Notes under the pieces: model-generated
What the model saw: only the letters and a program-made list of their open reading frames with translations
Database searches by the model: none
What the model was told of the DNA's origin: nothing
Program-made: the position numbers and the translations under genes
Part shown: piece after piece, positions 48,070-58,224 of the stretch
How positions within the stretch are numbered: position 1 is the stretch's first letter
Layout of the letters: the number at the start of each line of letters is the position of its first letter
NCBI RefSeq assembly: GCF_041146395.1
Contig: NC_091010.1
Coordinates: 49,744,001-49,808,000, forward strand
Direction of reading: 5' to 3'
Length of the DNA: 64,000 nt
Source of the DNA: Eulemur rufifrons
Taxonomy: Eukaryota; Chordata; Mammalia; Primates; Lemuridae

Positions 48070-48600
48070 ACAGTGCCGTACGGTGCAGTCACACAGCGTG
48101 AAGCCTTTTATGTGTGGCTCTCACTTAGCGTGCTTTGCTGTGTGTGTCAGTGTCACGTTCCTTTTCCCTTCAGAGTGGCTGTCGTGGCATGGAGGTGCCA
48201 TGTTTTATTTGTCCATTCACCAGTGGAAGGACATTTGAGTCGTTTTCAGTTTTGGGTTATGAAGAAAACTGATGTACATTTGCGTACAGGTCGTTGCGTG
48301 AACATGTCCTCATGGGTAAGTGCCCAGAAGTGTGAGTGCCGGGTCACGTGATAGGCGCCGGGTCACCTGGTAGGGGCCAGGTCACGTGGTAGGCATTTAA
48401 CTTTGTGAGAAACTGCCAAGCCGATTTCCACATTGGCTGCCCGGCTTGCATTCCACCAGCAGTGGATGAGGGATGAGAACGTGGTTTGTATTTCTGTGTT
48501 TTGGTGGCAACATAATAGAAGGCCGCATACCCCCCAGGGTGCTATCTGAGATGATTTTAGGTGGTACATAGATGAAAATTTTTTTTGTATTTTATAAGTT
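48070..48600 (-). repeat. L1M 3' fossil with internal tandem duplication
   Basis: 'tttatttgtccattcaccag', 'gacatttgagtcgttttcag' and 'ttccaccagcagtggatgag' are reverse L1 sequence. The part corresponding to L1 'gggtcatatggtaa' has expanded into three 19-bp copies. Confidence 0.75.
48341..48397 (+). repeat. Three 19-bp tandem repeats, each with an E-box
   Basis: Units at 48341-48359, 48360-48378 and 48379-48397. They contain CACGTG, CACCTG and CACGTG respectively. Confidence 0.92.
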
Positions 48601-48669
48601 ACAGCTATATTTTAACGAACATTGAAAAAAAATGTATCCAGCACATCAAAATGGTGCTGGCTATTAATG

Positions 48670-48915
48670 CTAATGACACGGTCCCTTGAGTCAGATTTCT
48701 GGGTTTAGCTCCTAGATCCCTTTCCTACTGGTTGTGTGACCTTGGGCAAGCCACTTAATGAGGCTCACATTTGTCGTCAGTCAAATGGGTTAATAATGTC
48801 CCTTCCTACCTCATAAGTTTTCCTGTAAGGGTAAAACTGATAAGTGTATGTAAAACTCCCAGTCCAGAGCTTGGCACTTATAAGTGCTTGACCAATGGCT
48901 GCCATTAGTATTAGA
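48670..48915 (+). repeat. MIR SINE, near full length
   Basis: 'ctggttgtgtgaccttgggc', 'taataatgtcccttcctacc' and 'cagagcttggcacttataag' in order. Confidence 0.92.
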
Positions 48916-49182
48916 CATGTATGGCCCATGGGTGACAGGTGTGTGTTTAATGTGTATTGTTTTGTACATCCGTGTGTACATGAATACATGCCTGTGTGCA
49001 CAGTATGTGTGTGCATGTGTGGTTCCTGGTCTCAGGAGTAAGGGAGAGGATGAGGCCCTAGGGTGAGGATCACCTTCGTGTGCTCACAGATCTGTGTGTG
49101 CCCATGAGTGTGCCTTTTGGTGGCCACATGTCTGTACCCCCAGGACCAGGGTCTCCCTATTCCTACCGTACCCATCTGTTCT

Positions 49183-49493
49183 TTTTTTTTTTCTTTTTTC
49201 TTTTTTGAGATAGAGTCTCACTCTGTTGCCCGGTCTAGAGTGCCGTGGTGTCAGCCTAGCTCACAGCAACCTCAAACACCTGGGCTCAAGCGATCCTCCT
49301 GCCTCAGCCTCCTGAGTAGCTGGGACTACAAGCATGTGCCACCATGCCCGGCTAATTTTTTTTTCTATATATTTTTAGTTGTCCAGCTAATTTCTTTCTA
49401 TTTTTAGTAGAGATGGGGTCTCGCTCTTGCTCAGGCTGGTCTCGAACTCCTGAGCTCAAACGATCCACCCACCTCAGCCTCCCAGAGTGCTAG
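49183..49493 (-). repeat. Alu, lemur type, 5' truncated, with 12-bp target duplication
   Basis: A reverse Alu flanked by CCCATCTGTTCT at 49171-49182 and 49494-49505. It carries the duplicated middle 'ccagctaatttctttctatt' and 'cttgctcaggctggtctcga'. It stops at 'cagagtgctag', lacking the first ~30 Alu bases. It is one of the youngest-looking repeats in the window. Confidence 0.95.
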
Positions 49494-49505
49494 CCCATCT
49501 GTTCT

Positions 49506-49834
49506 GTCAGCCAGGGTGCTGAGCCTGTGCTGCCCCTGTCACACCCCCAGCCTGCAGCCCCCCCTCCCCCACCCTGTCCTCCTTGTGGAAGGGGGCCTTG
49601 GGGAATCTCCATCCAGGGCCCGTGTCTCCAGCCCAGAGTGTCTCCGCCATATTTGCCTAGAGCAGTGTTTTCTGGGCCTTTACCCAGGGCCCCAGAACCC
49701 CAGCAGGGTTGGGTGGGAAGGAAAGGAAGCGTTTTGAAGGGATCACAGGCCTGCAGTGGCTCCGTGCACTCTGGACAGGGGCTGGGGAGGAGGAAGCCCA
49801 AAGGAGAGGCTCTGATCAGCAGCTGGGCTTAGCA
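49506..49834. other. Unique C-rich stretch in intron 1
   Basis: Nothing recognised. Confidence 0.5.
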
Positions 49835-50015
49835 GGTTTTAAAAAACTTTATTGAAGTATAATTGACATACACTAAACTGCACATGTTTCAATTGTCCAG
49901 TTTGGTGAGTTTTAACATACGTATGGCCCCATGAAGTCATCACCGCAATCTAGATAAGGAACATGTGGCCTAGCTGTGACCTGTGCTCCTTGGTATCCCC
50001 TCCCTCCCTCCTCCA
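49835..50015 (-). repeat. L1M 3' UTR fragment
   Basis: 'ctttattgaagtataattga' and 'aacatacgtatggccccatg' are reverse L1M 3' sequence. Confidence 0.8.
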
Positions 50016-50154
50016 CCACCCAGGCCCCCGCTTATCTGCGTTTGATCACTGGGGCTCGGTTTGCACGCCCTGCAGTCTGGTAAAAGTGGGACAAGGTAGA
50101 GGGAGAGGAAGGGCCCTGAAGGGAGCGGAGGCCCCGCAGTTGCTGCATGGACTG

Positions 50155-50400
50155 TGTACTCTTTTGTTTTTTTAAACTGCCTTATTTCACTCAGCAAAAT
50201 GATTTTGAAATTCATCCATGTTGTTATTCATATTAGTAGTGTGTTGCTTTTTACTGCAGAGTAGCATTCCATTGTGTAGAGTAGTAATCCATTGTGTAGT
50301 AGGATTCCATTGTGAAGTAGGATTCCATTGTGTAATAACTCCATTGTTATCCATTCACACATAAGGGTTTTTTCCCTTATGCTCTCAGTTCTGCATATGG
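50155..50400 (-). repeat. L1M fragment with internal tandem repeat
   Basis: 'cttatttcactcagcaaaat' and 'aaattcatccatgttgttat' continue the L1M. The 'attccattgtgtag' segment is repeated (next entry). Confidence 0.8.
50261..50348 (+). repeat. Tandem repeat of an 18-20 bp 'attccattgtgtag' unit
   Basis: Four to five imperfect units derived from the L1 sequence. In the minus strand they give the repeated LLHNGI peptide. Confidence 0.9.
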
Positions 50401-51254
50401 CTATATCCCTAAACAATCTGTAATGTTGCCTTTCACCAGCAGGTAGTTTTTGAAACCAAAAGTCAAGCCGTGTCGGAGGCTGGCCTGAGCCCAGGGGGCA
50501 TCTTTTCCAGGCAGAGCACCTGTAGCCGGTGCCACTCTCTGCCCTTCGGCCCAACTGTCCCTGTCCCTGGAATCACCTCCCCTCCTCTGCACTAACCAGG
50601 GGCCACTCAGCGTCTTCCAGGTGGCCTTCCCAGACTGTCTGGGTCTCCTCTGAGCACTTCCAGCCCTCGTAGCCTCATGGCTTCCAAGGCCCTTGCACTG
50701 TTCAGCCACCACTGTCTTGTCCCCTTGGTGATGGCAAGGGGAGCTCCCCCTCCAGAGAGGCCCAATGCACAGGGTGTCTGGCTGGTCCTGGGCTCTGGGG
50801 CCTGGTGTCTGGGGCCCTCTGGGGAAGGAGGGAGCAAAGATGCAAAGGGTTGCAAACCAAAGCAAACACATCCTGGACAGAGGGGGTTCTTCCTGGCTTC
50901 CAGGATTTCTCTCTCCCTGTCCCCGCCCTCCCTGTCTTCCATCTCCTTCCTGGAAGTCCCTCCTCCCAGACCTTTAGGGAGTGGAAGGGTCTGGGCAGGC
51001 CTGATGCCAACCAGCTCTCTGCATCATTAAGTTCTTGCCTTGGAGGGACCAAAATTCGAAACTTCCTGAAGGCCTCTGTCCCACTCTGTGGCTTTCTGCT
51101 CCTCCACCCTCTTCTCCCCTCCCCACCGCGGCTTCATGGCTCTTTCCTCCAGATGACGGCATGGGTGGGGCTCCACTTTCTGAGGATGGACACAGATCTT
51201 GGGTACAAGTGAGCACCTCCCGTCCCAGCCCCCAGCCCTCAAGCCTACATATTA

Positions 51255-51350
51255 ATGCTGCAGGTGCTGCTGCGACTTGTCTTAGAGCCAGAGAGGGGAA
51301 GAGTCTTCCCCAAGGTCACACAGCCAGTTAGTGACAGACACAAGCCACCC
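51255..51350 (-). repeat. MIR fragment
   Basis: 'cttccccaaggtcacacagc' and 'agttagtgacagacacaagc'. Confidence 0.65.
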
Positions 51351-51749
51351 ACACGTAGACCCCTACTCTTTCCTCTCCTTGCCCTGTCTCCTGGAGGCCA
51401 ACTGCACCTTTGTGAAGTGTCTTCTCCTCGGCCAAGCCCTGCCCAGTGCTCCGACCCACTTTGGGATGCGGTAGACCCGTGTGCAGAAGAAAGTGCCAGG
51501 CCTCCCTGGCCAGGGGATCTTGTGGCAGACCCCGGAGCCCACCTGTGCCCGGGATGCTTCAAGCTCGGGTCCTGTAAAGCAGGGAGGAAGCCTGGGGTGA
51601 GGGAGTGGCCTCGCAAGGAGGGGGACCTGGGCACAGCACTCTCACCTTCCTGGGCTCCCGAGGCAGCCCCCGGTCACCTCCACTGTAGCCCAGCCCTGTC
51701 ATCCCAGCTCCGGTAGTCCCCCGGAGGCTTTCCCGAGATGTGACCTGCT

Positions 51750-51950
51750 GGTCAGTCCTTTTGGTGCCTAGCACTGTGTGCCTTTTTGTGCCGCGATGTC
51801 TGTCCATGACTCTTTCTGCCTGGACTGTTGGCTTCCTGAGGACAAGATCCATGTATGTTTCCTGTCTATATCGCCAGCACCCAGGACAGAGCTTGGTATT
51901 TAGCAGATATGTAACGAGTATTTATTGAGTAAAATAAATGAATAAATCAG
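51750..51950 (+). repeat. L2 3' end
   Basis: 'ctgtccatgactctttctgc', 'ggcttcctgaggacaagatc' and 'agagcttggtatttagcaga' with the terminal 'aaataaatgaataaat'. Confidence 0.85.
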
Positions 51951-51989
51951 TGGCTGGCGGTGGGCAGATAGTAAGTGGTGATGTATCTC

Positions 51990-52180
51990 ATGGTGGGTGG
52001 GGGTGGTGGAAGAGGGGGTGGTAGGAGGCGAGGGGTGAGGAATGAGGGGAGAGGGTGGAGGGTGGAGAGTGGTAAGCCAGTAGAGTGTGGCAGCGGATGG
52101 CAAAGTGGGAGAGACGATGGCAGGAGACAGTGGCTTGGGGAGGGTGGTGGTAAATGGTGCTGGTAGTGGTGGGAACGCTG
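51990..52180 (+). repeat. G-rich low-complexity tract before exon 2
   Basis: Repeated GGTGG/GGGAGAGGGTGG blocks about 110-300 bp before the exon 2 acceptor. G-quadruplex formation is possible (inference). Confidence 0.7.
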
Positions 52181-52289
52181 GGCAGTGAGCGACTTCTGCT
52201 GTTCCCAGCCCTCTGCGCTTCCCTAGGGGATCCTGTTCAGACTCCTCAACCAGCTAAGTTCTCTGACACTGTGGCCTGTTCCTTTGCAG

Positions 52290-52531
52290 ACTCCATTGGG
52301 GGCCCTTTCCCCGTCACCTCTCACCGATGCCACCACAAGCAGAAGCACTGCCTGCCGGTGCTGCCCGGCGGGGGGCTCCCGGCCACGCCGCTGCTCTTCC
52401 ACCCACACACCAAGGGCTCTCAGATCCTCATGGACCTCAGCCACAAGGCCGTCAAGAGGCAGGCCAGCTTCTGCAACGCCATCACCTTCAGCAACCGCCC
52501 GGTCCTCATCTACGAGCAAGTCAGGCTAAAG
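52290..52531 (+). CDS. NEURL1: NEURL1 coding exon 2 (start of NHR1)
   Basis: NEURL1 is a RING-type E3 ubiquitin ligase that acts on Notch ligands such as Jagged1 and, in neurons, on CPEB3. This exon encodes residues 12-92 of the short isoform, from [20 protein letters not shown] to the end of [10 protein letters not shown]. The protein matches vertebrate NEURL1 almost residue for residue as I recall it. The Neuralized homology repeat 1 (NHR1) begins around residue 44 with the LLFHPHTKG motif and includes the [17 protein letters not shown] strand. The acceptor is cctttgcag|AC and the donor CTAAAG|gtgggc. Length is 242 nt, phase 1 in and phase 0 out. Its own frame stays open 135 nt into the upstream intron, to an ATG at 52154 (see findings), but the acceptor and protein conservation fix the exon edge. 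Confidence 0.97.
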
Positions 52532-52854
52532 GTGGGCCTCCCCCGCCCTCTCGGCATCCCTGGGCCTCTGGCCTCTCCCTCAGCCACTGCCTGCGCCACC
52601 CCACAGCCACACGCTGGCCCTCCCCTTTCCTTTCCGTGCCTGCTTCCCTCTTCATTCCCTTTCCCGACCCTCCCCGTGTGACAAAGAAGGGACTACTAGC
52701 CTTTTCCCCCAGACCATGGGAGGCTCCCTGGGGAGGGGAAGGCGTGGAGGGGTGGGCAGGCTGGCCTGGCGCTCCTGGGAGTCTGCCCGAGGGGGTGCCC
52801 TTGGTCTGCCTGACCGAGCGGGAGGCTGGGCTGAGGCCGACCCCTGTCACCCAG
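52532..52854 (+). other. NEURL1: NEURL1 intron 2 (short, 323 bp)
   Basis: This compact GC-rich intron lies between two NHR1 exons, with GT at 52532 and AG ending at 52854. Its length is not a multiple of three. Reading exon 2 through it meets a stop ending at 52681, so retention would truncate the protein within NHR1. Confidence 0.92.
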
Positions 52855-53176
52855 ATCACCAAGAAGCAGTGCTGCTGGAGCGGGGCCCTGCGGCTGGGCT
52901 TCACGAGCAAGGACCCGTCCCGCATCCACCCTGACTCGCTCCCCAAGTACGCCTGCCCTGACCTGGTGTCCCAGAGTGGCTTCTGGGCCAAGGCGCTGCC
53001 CGAGGAGTTTGCCAACGAGGGCAACATCATCGCCTTCTGGGTGGACAAGAAGGGCCGCGTCTTCCACCGCATCAACGACTCAGCCGTCATGCTCTTCTTC
53101 AGCGGAGTCTGCACGGCTGACCCGCTCTGGGCCCTGGTGGACGTCTACGGCCTCACGCGGGGCGTCCAGCTGCTTG
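52855..53176 (+). CDS. NEURL1: NEURL1 coding exon 3 (core and end of NHR1)
   Basis: The exon encodes residues 93-199 of the short isoform, beginning [20 protein letters not shown] and ending GLTRGVQLL, with the split Asp codon completed in the next exon. It carries most of the NHR1 beta-sandwich, the ligand/substrate-binding fold shared with fly Neuralized. The conserved [16 protein letters not shown] and [15 protein letters not shown] segments are both present. The acceptor is ctgtcacccag|ATC, only 323 bp after exon 2. The donor is CTTG|gtgagt, a consensus site. Phase is 0 in and 1 out. Residue 178 (codon 53110-53112) is Cys in a position where I recall Arg in human and mouse. Otherwise the exon looks fully constrained, with no stop or frameshift. 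Confidence 0.97.
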
Positions 53177-53489
53177 GTGAGTGCCTGCCGCTCTGGCCGC
53201 CGGCGCAGGGTACCCCCCTAGGCCTCTGGGTGCTGGCCTGGCATGCTCGATCCCATCAGGTGTAGGGACCCCTCCTTGACTGGTGGCAGCCCAGGGCCAA
53301 GGGGCCACAGGGGCAGCTCTGGGAGCCTCGTGGGAACTGCAGGGAGCTCTTGCCTCCCGGCCCGCAGCTTGGCCAGTGGAGCCCAGGTGAGATCTCGTCC
53401 CTGCGCAGGCGCTCGGGTGGTGCCGTGAGCGGTGTGCAGCCTTCACAATCATAAACAGCAGAGGACCACCCTCCTGGTAGTAATTCATG

Positions 53490-53665
53490 TTAATCATCAT
53501 AACGGTGGTTCACAGGGCACTTCACCATTGCCCGTTCTCATAGCAACCCTGGCAGGCAGACGCATAGGGGTGGAGACGCAGGTCCAGGGAGGTCGAGTCA
53601 CTGCCCAGGAGCAGTAGAGCCAGCTCCAGCGCGAGCTCTCAGCCCGCGGGCTCTGCAGCCTGCCA
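53490..53665 (-). repeat. MIR SINE
   Basis: 'aatcatcataacggtggttc' and 'gagtcactgcccaggagcag' in reverse order. Confidence 0.7.
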
Positions 53666-53879
53666 GGAGGCTGGGTTCCAAGCCCTGGTGCTTTTTGCTG
53701 GGATGTTGGGTAAAAGGGTGGGAGCAGGAGCAGAAGGAATGTACTAGGGGAGGTAAGACTCTGCCAGCGGCTCCCTCAGGGGAGTGAGAGGGCAAACATC
53801 CCCAGGGGAGGAGGAGGAGCATCAGAGGCTGCCTGGAGCGCTAGGTGCCAGGCTTCCCAGCAGCGGCACACATGCCAGG

Positions 53880-53995
53880 GCTGGAAGGGGCCACGGAGAA
53901 TCTCAGACTTCCTCGGGTCACACAGTGAGTTTGTGGTTAAGGTGGGACTAGAACCCAGGTCACCTGACTCCCAGTCCAGGATCCTTGCCACCTGG
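53880..53995 (-). repeat. MIR fragment
   Basis: 'ggtcacacagtgagtttgtg' and 'actagaacccaggtcacctg'. Confidence 0.8.
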
Positions 53996-54084
53996 CTGTA
54001 CTCATGCGCAGGCTCTCAGGTATGTGTGCGTGCGCACACCTAGATTCTGGGTACAGAACAGCCCTTCAGCAAACTGGCTTTGTC

Positions 54085-54200
54085 TCCAGGCAGAGGCTGC
54101 GCGAGCCTCAGCTTCCTCATCTGTAAAGTGGGTTGCTGGGAAGATTGCATTAAAGAGGCTGTGAGTAAAGTACCCGGCACAGTCTGGTACCAGGTACACG
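54085..54200 (+). repeat. MIR fragment
   Basis: 'cctcagcttcctcatctgta' and 'agtacccggcacagtctggt'. Confidence 0.75.
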
Positions 54201-54614
54201 CTTGAGCAACACTCGTGCCTTCCTCGCCCGTCCCTACCTGCCTCTCCCTGCAGAGAAAGAGGCCATGAAGGTGGTGGACAACTATTTTCTTTCCTTTGTA
54301 ACTTCAGAGCCTAGTAACAGGGAAGCTCTTCTTTTTGAAACACATTTATTTGAGTAAAAAGTCAGTGACCCAGTCGGGTCCTCTCCAGGTGGAATCTCGT
54401 GCCCGGCCGGCAGGGTGGGTGGGGGAGAGTGGTGGGGTGGGTGAGTGGGCGGGCGGATGACTTGTTAGATGAAGAAAGGGGCTGGGGGTGCTGAGGCAGA
54501 CCCCGCCCTGCCCACGGACAGCCCCCACTCTCTGGGCAGTTGGGGATGAAGCAAACAGCAGGGCCTAACCCGAGAGAAGACAGCAAATCGCTGACGGCTG
54601 CATCACAGGATCCC

Positions 54615-54800
54615 TGCCATCTGCCGAGATGGATCCGGTTATCTCACTTAACCCCTCAGCGGCAGGCCCCAGAAGAAGTATTTTTTATCCCCATTTGGCA
54701 GGGAGATAACTGAGGCCCACAGAAGGCCTGGCTTGTCCTTGTAGGGATGTGGCAGAGCTGGGACGCGAACTGGATGTTCTGATACCAAAAGCAATGCGTT
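54615..54800 (-). repeat. MIR SINE
   Basis: 'ttatccccatttggcaggga' and 'gagctgggacgcgaactgga'. Confidence 0.8.
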
Positions 54801-55039
54801 ACCCTGCAGCAGGTTTAAACATAAAAGGAGGCAGGAAGTCGGAGAGGGCAGAGGTCAGTGAGGGAGGATGGAGTCCAGGAAGGCTCCTTGGAAGAGAAGG
54901 CTGGGCTGGGCCTGCACGTGCTGGGGGGTGTCTGGGCAGCGGGGGTGGGGGTGGGTGGGTGAAGGGGAACGTGCCAGGTGACTGGGGCTTCCAGCCTCAG
55001 GGGCTGGGGAGGGGCCAGAGCCCTGGCGGCCTGCCCCAC

Positions 55040-55240
55040 CCCCTCTTTGACTATAAATGGGTTTGCAGCGGTATTTTCAGTTGCGTTCGGATTTCCCGAT
55101 AAGGCCGGAGCCCCCAGGATTCCTGTCCCAGCTGTAAATCACCATAATCCCTGGGCATTTTCAAACACTGGTTGTGGCTCCTAAATTCAATTAGCAGATT
55201 AAAATATCTCTTCATTCTGTTCTTCCTAAATTGATTTTTT
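55040..55240. promoter_or_regulatory. Candidate conserved intronic element
   Basis: A repeat-free, AT-richer block in a GC-rich intron, with 'attcaattagcagattaaaa' (homeodomain-like core CAATTAG) and GATAA-type sites. Conservation is a guess from composition and motif density. Confidence 0.3.
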
Positions 55241-55359
55241 TTTGGGGGGGTAAATAAAAAAAGCACCAGAGCGAGCATCCATTCAAGAGATATCTGAGGT
55301 GGGCAGGGTGCTCTCTGCCTCCACCTGTGCCCCTGCCCCCTGAGACGTCCCTGCTGCCC

Positions 55360-55560
55360 TGAACGGACGGTCCTCCTCTCCCCTTCCTCTCTTCCCCTCT
55401 TCCCACCTCTCCCTCTCTCCGCCACTTCATTCCTATCGTATCTCTGGGCCTTTCTCTCTCTCTCTCTCTCCCTCTCCCTCTCCCTCTCTCCCTCGGCCTG
55501 GGTCCTCCGGCTCTTCTTGTCATCCCTGCCGTCCCCTCCCACCTGCTGTCTCTCCTCTGA
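55360..55560 (+). repeat. Pyrimidine-rich tract with (CT)n
   Basis: The core CT run is at about 55453-55490. Minus-strand ERERER frames are artefacts of it. Confidence 0.9.
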
Positions 55561-55639
55561 GGAAGGTTGCTCTCTGTCTTGGCAGCTCTGAGGCTGGGCC
55601 AGTCTTTCCTTGCGTGATTATTCCTCAAGCCAGTGTCTG

Positions 55640-55800
55640 ATCTTTAGGGATTTCCTGCCAGGCCTGCCCCTGTTCCTCCTCCGTCTGGAACCTGTGGCCA
55701 CAGCCCTCCAAACCTCACCTGGCCCGTATCTGCTCCTCGGACCAGAGGTGTCCCGGGCTGCCTGGCGCATAGTAGGTATGCAAGTCAGGCTGTGTCCCTG
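55640..55800 (+). repeat. L2 3' fragment
   Basis: 'ggcctgcccctgttcctcct' and 'ctgcctggcgcatagtaggt'. Confidence 0.55.
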
Positions 55801-56185
55801 GACAGAGTGGAGGCAGGGACTGGTGTCTTGCCCTGCCCGACCCTCATCCTGCCCTCCATTCCCTGACCATAATGCAGGGACACTGTCGCCCATGCCACGG
55901 CCCCAGCAGGCCTCAGGCTGGCCTGCCGCCCCGCTACGCTGGAGCTGGGCAGATCACCCTCTTTCCTCGGGGCATCCTGGCCCAAGCCCAGGCTGGTAAC
56001 TCCAAGAATAACAGCTTCCTACCTCCAGGAAGAAGGACCCGCCAGCAACTAAATAAACACAAGTTTTATGGGGTGATTAATACTTGGAGAGAGAAGCTCC
56101 TCTCCCAGTTTTCAAGGTCTTCTTGCTCCTCTGAGAGCTGTTGACTCAGGAAGAGCAGCCGTGAGTCCTGGCAGGAGGCTGATGA
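55801..56185. other. Unique part of intron 3
   Basis: Nothing recognised. Confidence 0.5.
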
Positions 56186-56189
56186 GCCA

Positions 56190-56600
56190 AGACTCCACAT
56201 ACGGGGTGCTGAGCATCCCTCTGTGCCCGCCACAGCCTAAGCACTCTGCAGGGCACGGGGGGAGATGGAAGAGTTGAAAACCAGCCCCTCTCCTTGAAGA
56301 GTGTTTCCACTGGGGACACACCATATGACTGATGTGAGGTGGCCTAAATCCAATCCTGCAATTCAGTGAGGGCTGAATAGGAAAACGGTGAGGGTGCAGC
56401 TGGGAAGCAATCCAGGAGGACTTCCTGTAGAAGATGAGCTTCAAGTCAGGAACCGAGGGAGGTGAAGATAACGGGTTGGTTGAGGAGGAACAATTTGGGC
56501 CAGACAGGAGGGGTGTGCATGGGCACAGAGGCGGGGAATTAGCAGTCAGTAGGGGAGCAGATCCTTAGGGAGGAAGAGATGAAGTAGAAATGTAGTGGGT
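56190..56600 (-). repeat. L2 tail and L2-associated fossil
   Basis: 'ccacagcctaagcactctgc', 'aatccaggaggacttcctgt' and 'gatgagcttcaagtcaggaa' follow the same order as at 30170-30800. Confidence 0.5.
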
Positions 56601-57574
56601 GACTTATGGAGGCGAGGTGCGTGCACAGGTGTGGGTTGTGTATGCGTCCACAGGAGAGAGAGCCGTGAGAGTAGAAAGCTTCCAGCAGCTTCTGTGCCGT
56701 CAAGTTGTTCAAGGAAAGGAATCATGGTTAACAGTGGAGAAGCGCAAGGCCCAGAGATGGGGAGGGGCCTGCCCAAATCCTCCCAGCTGGTCGGAAGCCA
56801 GGCCAGGCTGGGAACCCAGATCTCCCAGGCTGATCTGGGAACCCGGTCAGAGGGAGGAGACCTATTGGCACATCAAAGTGGTTGTGGCTGAGCCCAGGAG
56901 GGTGCCAGGAGGGCATTAGGGGGCTCCCAAGGGCTCATGGCCTTCTGCTTTGTCCCTCAGGAGGAAAGAGCTGTGTGGAGACTCTCAGGGTAGCCCTCTG
57001 AGGGCCAGGCTACTGCTGGGTTGGTTCTCTGGGGTGGTGGGCCAGCCTTGAGAGGCTGGACGCTCCGGAGGTAAGGCCTGGGTCAGGTCCCCTGTCCAGG
57101 ATGTGCCTCAGCTTGGGTGGCACTGAGAGTGAGCGGTCCCCAGCCGAGGACCACACTGCCATCTGGGGCTTCCGCTTCCCAGCTAAACCAATATTTACCC
57201 TCAGCTGTGGTTGCCAGGGGCCAAGAGGCAAATATTAGTTTAAGGAGCCTGAGCCAGCTCTTGGGTGGGGGGACAGTTGAGGATGCTGATCATGACTTCT
57301 TCCTCTTTGACAATTTTCATTTCCTTTTGGTTAAGAAAAAAATCTTGTTGTTCCTTCTGCTTCATAGACCCTCCCAGTCTCTTCCTTTCTGCTCACCCCA
57401 AATTCCGCCAATTATGTAAGTGCCACACACCAAACCCTCTCCTCCACCAGGAAGCTTTGCAAGGTGGCCCTCCTCCTCCTGATATTCTGAAGCCCATGGA
57501 GGTCTAAGTGGCATAAGCAGTTTTGTAACATGTATTGTCCTGCTGTTTGAGAAGACAGCATAAATCCTCTTTGT

Positions 57575-57712
57575 ATATAAAGGAAGTTGTTATTGTGCCC
57601 ATTTTGCAGACGAGAGAACAGAGGCTCACAGAGGTCTGATAACCTGCCCAAGATCATGCAGCTGACAGTTGGTGGAACTGGGATTTGAACCCAGGAGTAT
57701 GGGCTACATTGC
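57575..57712 (-). repeat. MIR SINE
   Basis: 'tgcccattttgcagacgaga', 'ataacctgcccaagatcatg' and 'gggatttgaacccaggagta'. Confidence 0.92.
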
Positions 57713-58224
57713 CTCCTACCTTTCCTAGATGTGAGTCCATCTCCCTGTTAAGTCTGGGTACCTCCCAAGAGTGGGGAGTGTGGCCCTCCTGTGACTTCCA
57801 GAGTAGAGCTTAGGAGAGCTCAAGGCGTCAAGGATCAGCTGCACATATTGGGCACAGGTAGGCCACCAGGGCCCCAGCAGTGCTGGTCCCAGGAAGAGGA
57901 GCAGTGGGGTGGCCAGGATGCCCAGCGCAGGTCTGCTTCATAGTTCCCTGGTGGCTCCCGAGGGCTTTGGCTGGTTCTCGTGTTTCTGGTGCACGCTAGT
58001 TTTCTGCCACAATGAATATATGTAATTGCCAACATTGGACTATTTCTAACTTAGAGAAATGGCAATTTCCTGTTTGCCCCTGGTATCTCTTTGGCCCAAG
58101 ACACAGTTCTGGGGACCTTGGAGAGACCTGGGGGCTCAGGGTGGGGTATATGTATATGGAGGAGCTGAGGCCTTGCAGTATTGGGGACCAGGCCCTCATT
58201 TCAGGCGCAGGAGACTGACTGAAT

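Larger units (their letters stand above)
41145..52289 (+). other. NEURL1: NEURL1 intron 1 (short isoform)
   Basis: This 11.1 kb GT-AG intron follows the first coding exon. I find no further exon in it. The unique parts (41200-42700, 42900-44400, 44850-45600, 50400-51250) are GC-rich, with scattered TG runs and no supported gene. MIR, L2, L1 and Alu pieces are listed separately. Confidence 0.85.

Noticed and set aside
48341..48397. CRISPR-like direct repeats
   Set aside because: The units are contiguous without spacers, lie in an L1 fossil and the genome is mammalian.
52327..53265. 312-codon plus-strand open frame across exons 2 and 3
   Set aside because: It is out of frame with exon 2 and reads through intron 2. 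Only its exon 3 part is real coding sequence.
55051..55628. 163- and 138-codon minus-strand frames with ERERER
   Set aside because: They come from a (CT)n pyrimidine tract in intron 3.
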